Assembly (NCBI GenBank): GCA_038380795.1
Contig: CM076259.1
Coordinates: forward strand, 72,613,948-72,677,947
Length of the DNA stretch: 64,000 bases
Direction: 5' to 3'
Origin: Pyrocephalus nanus
Taxonomy: Eukaryota; Chordata; Aves; Passeriformes; Tyrannidae
The notes under the pieces are model-generated. The model made no database searches. It had not been told where the DNA came from and was given only the letters and a program-made list of their open reading frames with translations. Below, one piece after another: positions 63,691 through 64,000 of this stretch (positions within the stretch are counted from its first letter, which is position 1; each line of letters starts with the position of its first letter). Made by a program: the position numbers and the translations under genes.

Positions 63691-64000
63691 TTGGTTCTGA
63701 TCCAATAATAAAATAATCTAGTGTCTCTCAAACTCTCATACAAGTATAGAACTGTTTCCTGTAAGAATTCAATCACAAAATTAATGCAATCACAGTAACA
63801 CATGAAAACTTTCTGATTCCTGGGGTTATGATACCAATATTACCTTGATCTTATTGTACCACTGGCGAGTTTAGAACCTGTTTCAAACCTACTGTAAATA
63901 CATTGGTTTCAAACTCTGTTAAAGGAGGTCCAAAGAAGAGATTTAAATTTTTTTGTATGAGAAGAACTTTGGTACAGGCAAAGTCTGTTAATGTGTTTTT
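63691..64000. other. Window end, no gene seen
   Basis: AT-rich sequence without a recognisable feature. Confidence 0.5.

Noticed and set aside
1..64000. Search for CRISPR arrays, operons, phage or bacterial genes
   Set aside because: The sequence is avian nuclear DNA by its repeats. No regularly spaced repeats or prokaryotic-type genes are present.

Overview
This window looks like avian nuclear DNA from a gene-poor, AT-rich region. The case for a bird rests on the repeats. There are many chicken-repeat-1 (CR1) LINE fragments in both orientations, several ending in the CR1 3' octamer-like ATTCTRTGA tail. There are also two full-length solo LTRs of types I recognise from bird endogenous retroviruses, and few or no SINE-like sequences. 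The species and chromosome cannot be told from the sequence. I found no convincing host protein-coding exon, tRNA, rRNA, snRNA or CRISPR. Nearly all open frames are short, K/F/I/N-rich and typical of chance in AT-rich DNA. The long credible frames belong to LINE reverse transcriptases.

Layout. 1-5.5 kb: unique AT-rich DNA with one small CR1 scrap (2617-2725). 5.49-6.38 kb: a young, 5'-truncated CR1 on the + strand with a nearly intact reverse-transcriptase C-terminus. 9.74-10.23 kb: a CR1 on the - strand. 13.5-14.9 kb: a 26-bp perfect direct repeat 666 bp apart, a 16-bp triple tandem repeat and a CR1 3' scrap. 18.37-19.43 kb: a solo LTR on the - strand. 19.4-27.7 kb: AT-rich DNA with homopolymers only. 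27.75-28.77 kb: a solo LTR on the + strand. 28.8-38.4 kb: AT-rich DNA with a GATA/GA/CAGA compound microsatellite at 34.2 kb. 38.41-39.18 kb: the C-terminal end of a non-CR1 LINE (RTE-like, with a terminal C2HC finger) on the - strand, abutting a CR1 3' end on the + strand. 40.76-42.02 kb: an internally deleted CR1 that keeps pieces of endonuclease, linker and RT. 42-52.6 kb: AT-rich DNA with (TTTG)-type low-complexity tracts. 52.6-52.85 kb: a CR1 RT-core fragment. 57.87-58.34 kb: old CR1 remnants. 59.39-59.85 kb: two CR1 3' ends in opposite orientation. 62.46-62.74 kb: a partial LTR. 63.3-63.7 kb: a GC-richer block of unknown origin, possibly another LTR remnant.

Nothing here forms an operon or pathway. 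The functional content is the record of retrotransposon activity in an intergenic or intronic desert. The most unusual item is the RTE-like LINE tail at 38.4-38.8 kb, because RTE elements are patchily distributed among birds and at least one bird family (AviRTE) is known to have spread horizontally. Conserved noncoding enhancers or lncRNA exons could be present but cannot be recognised from one sequence.
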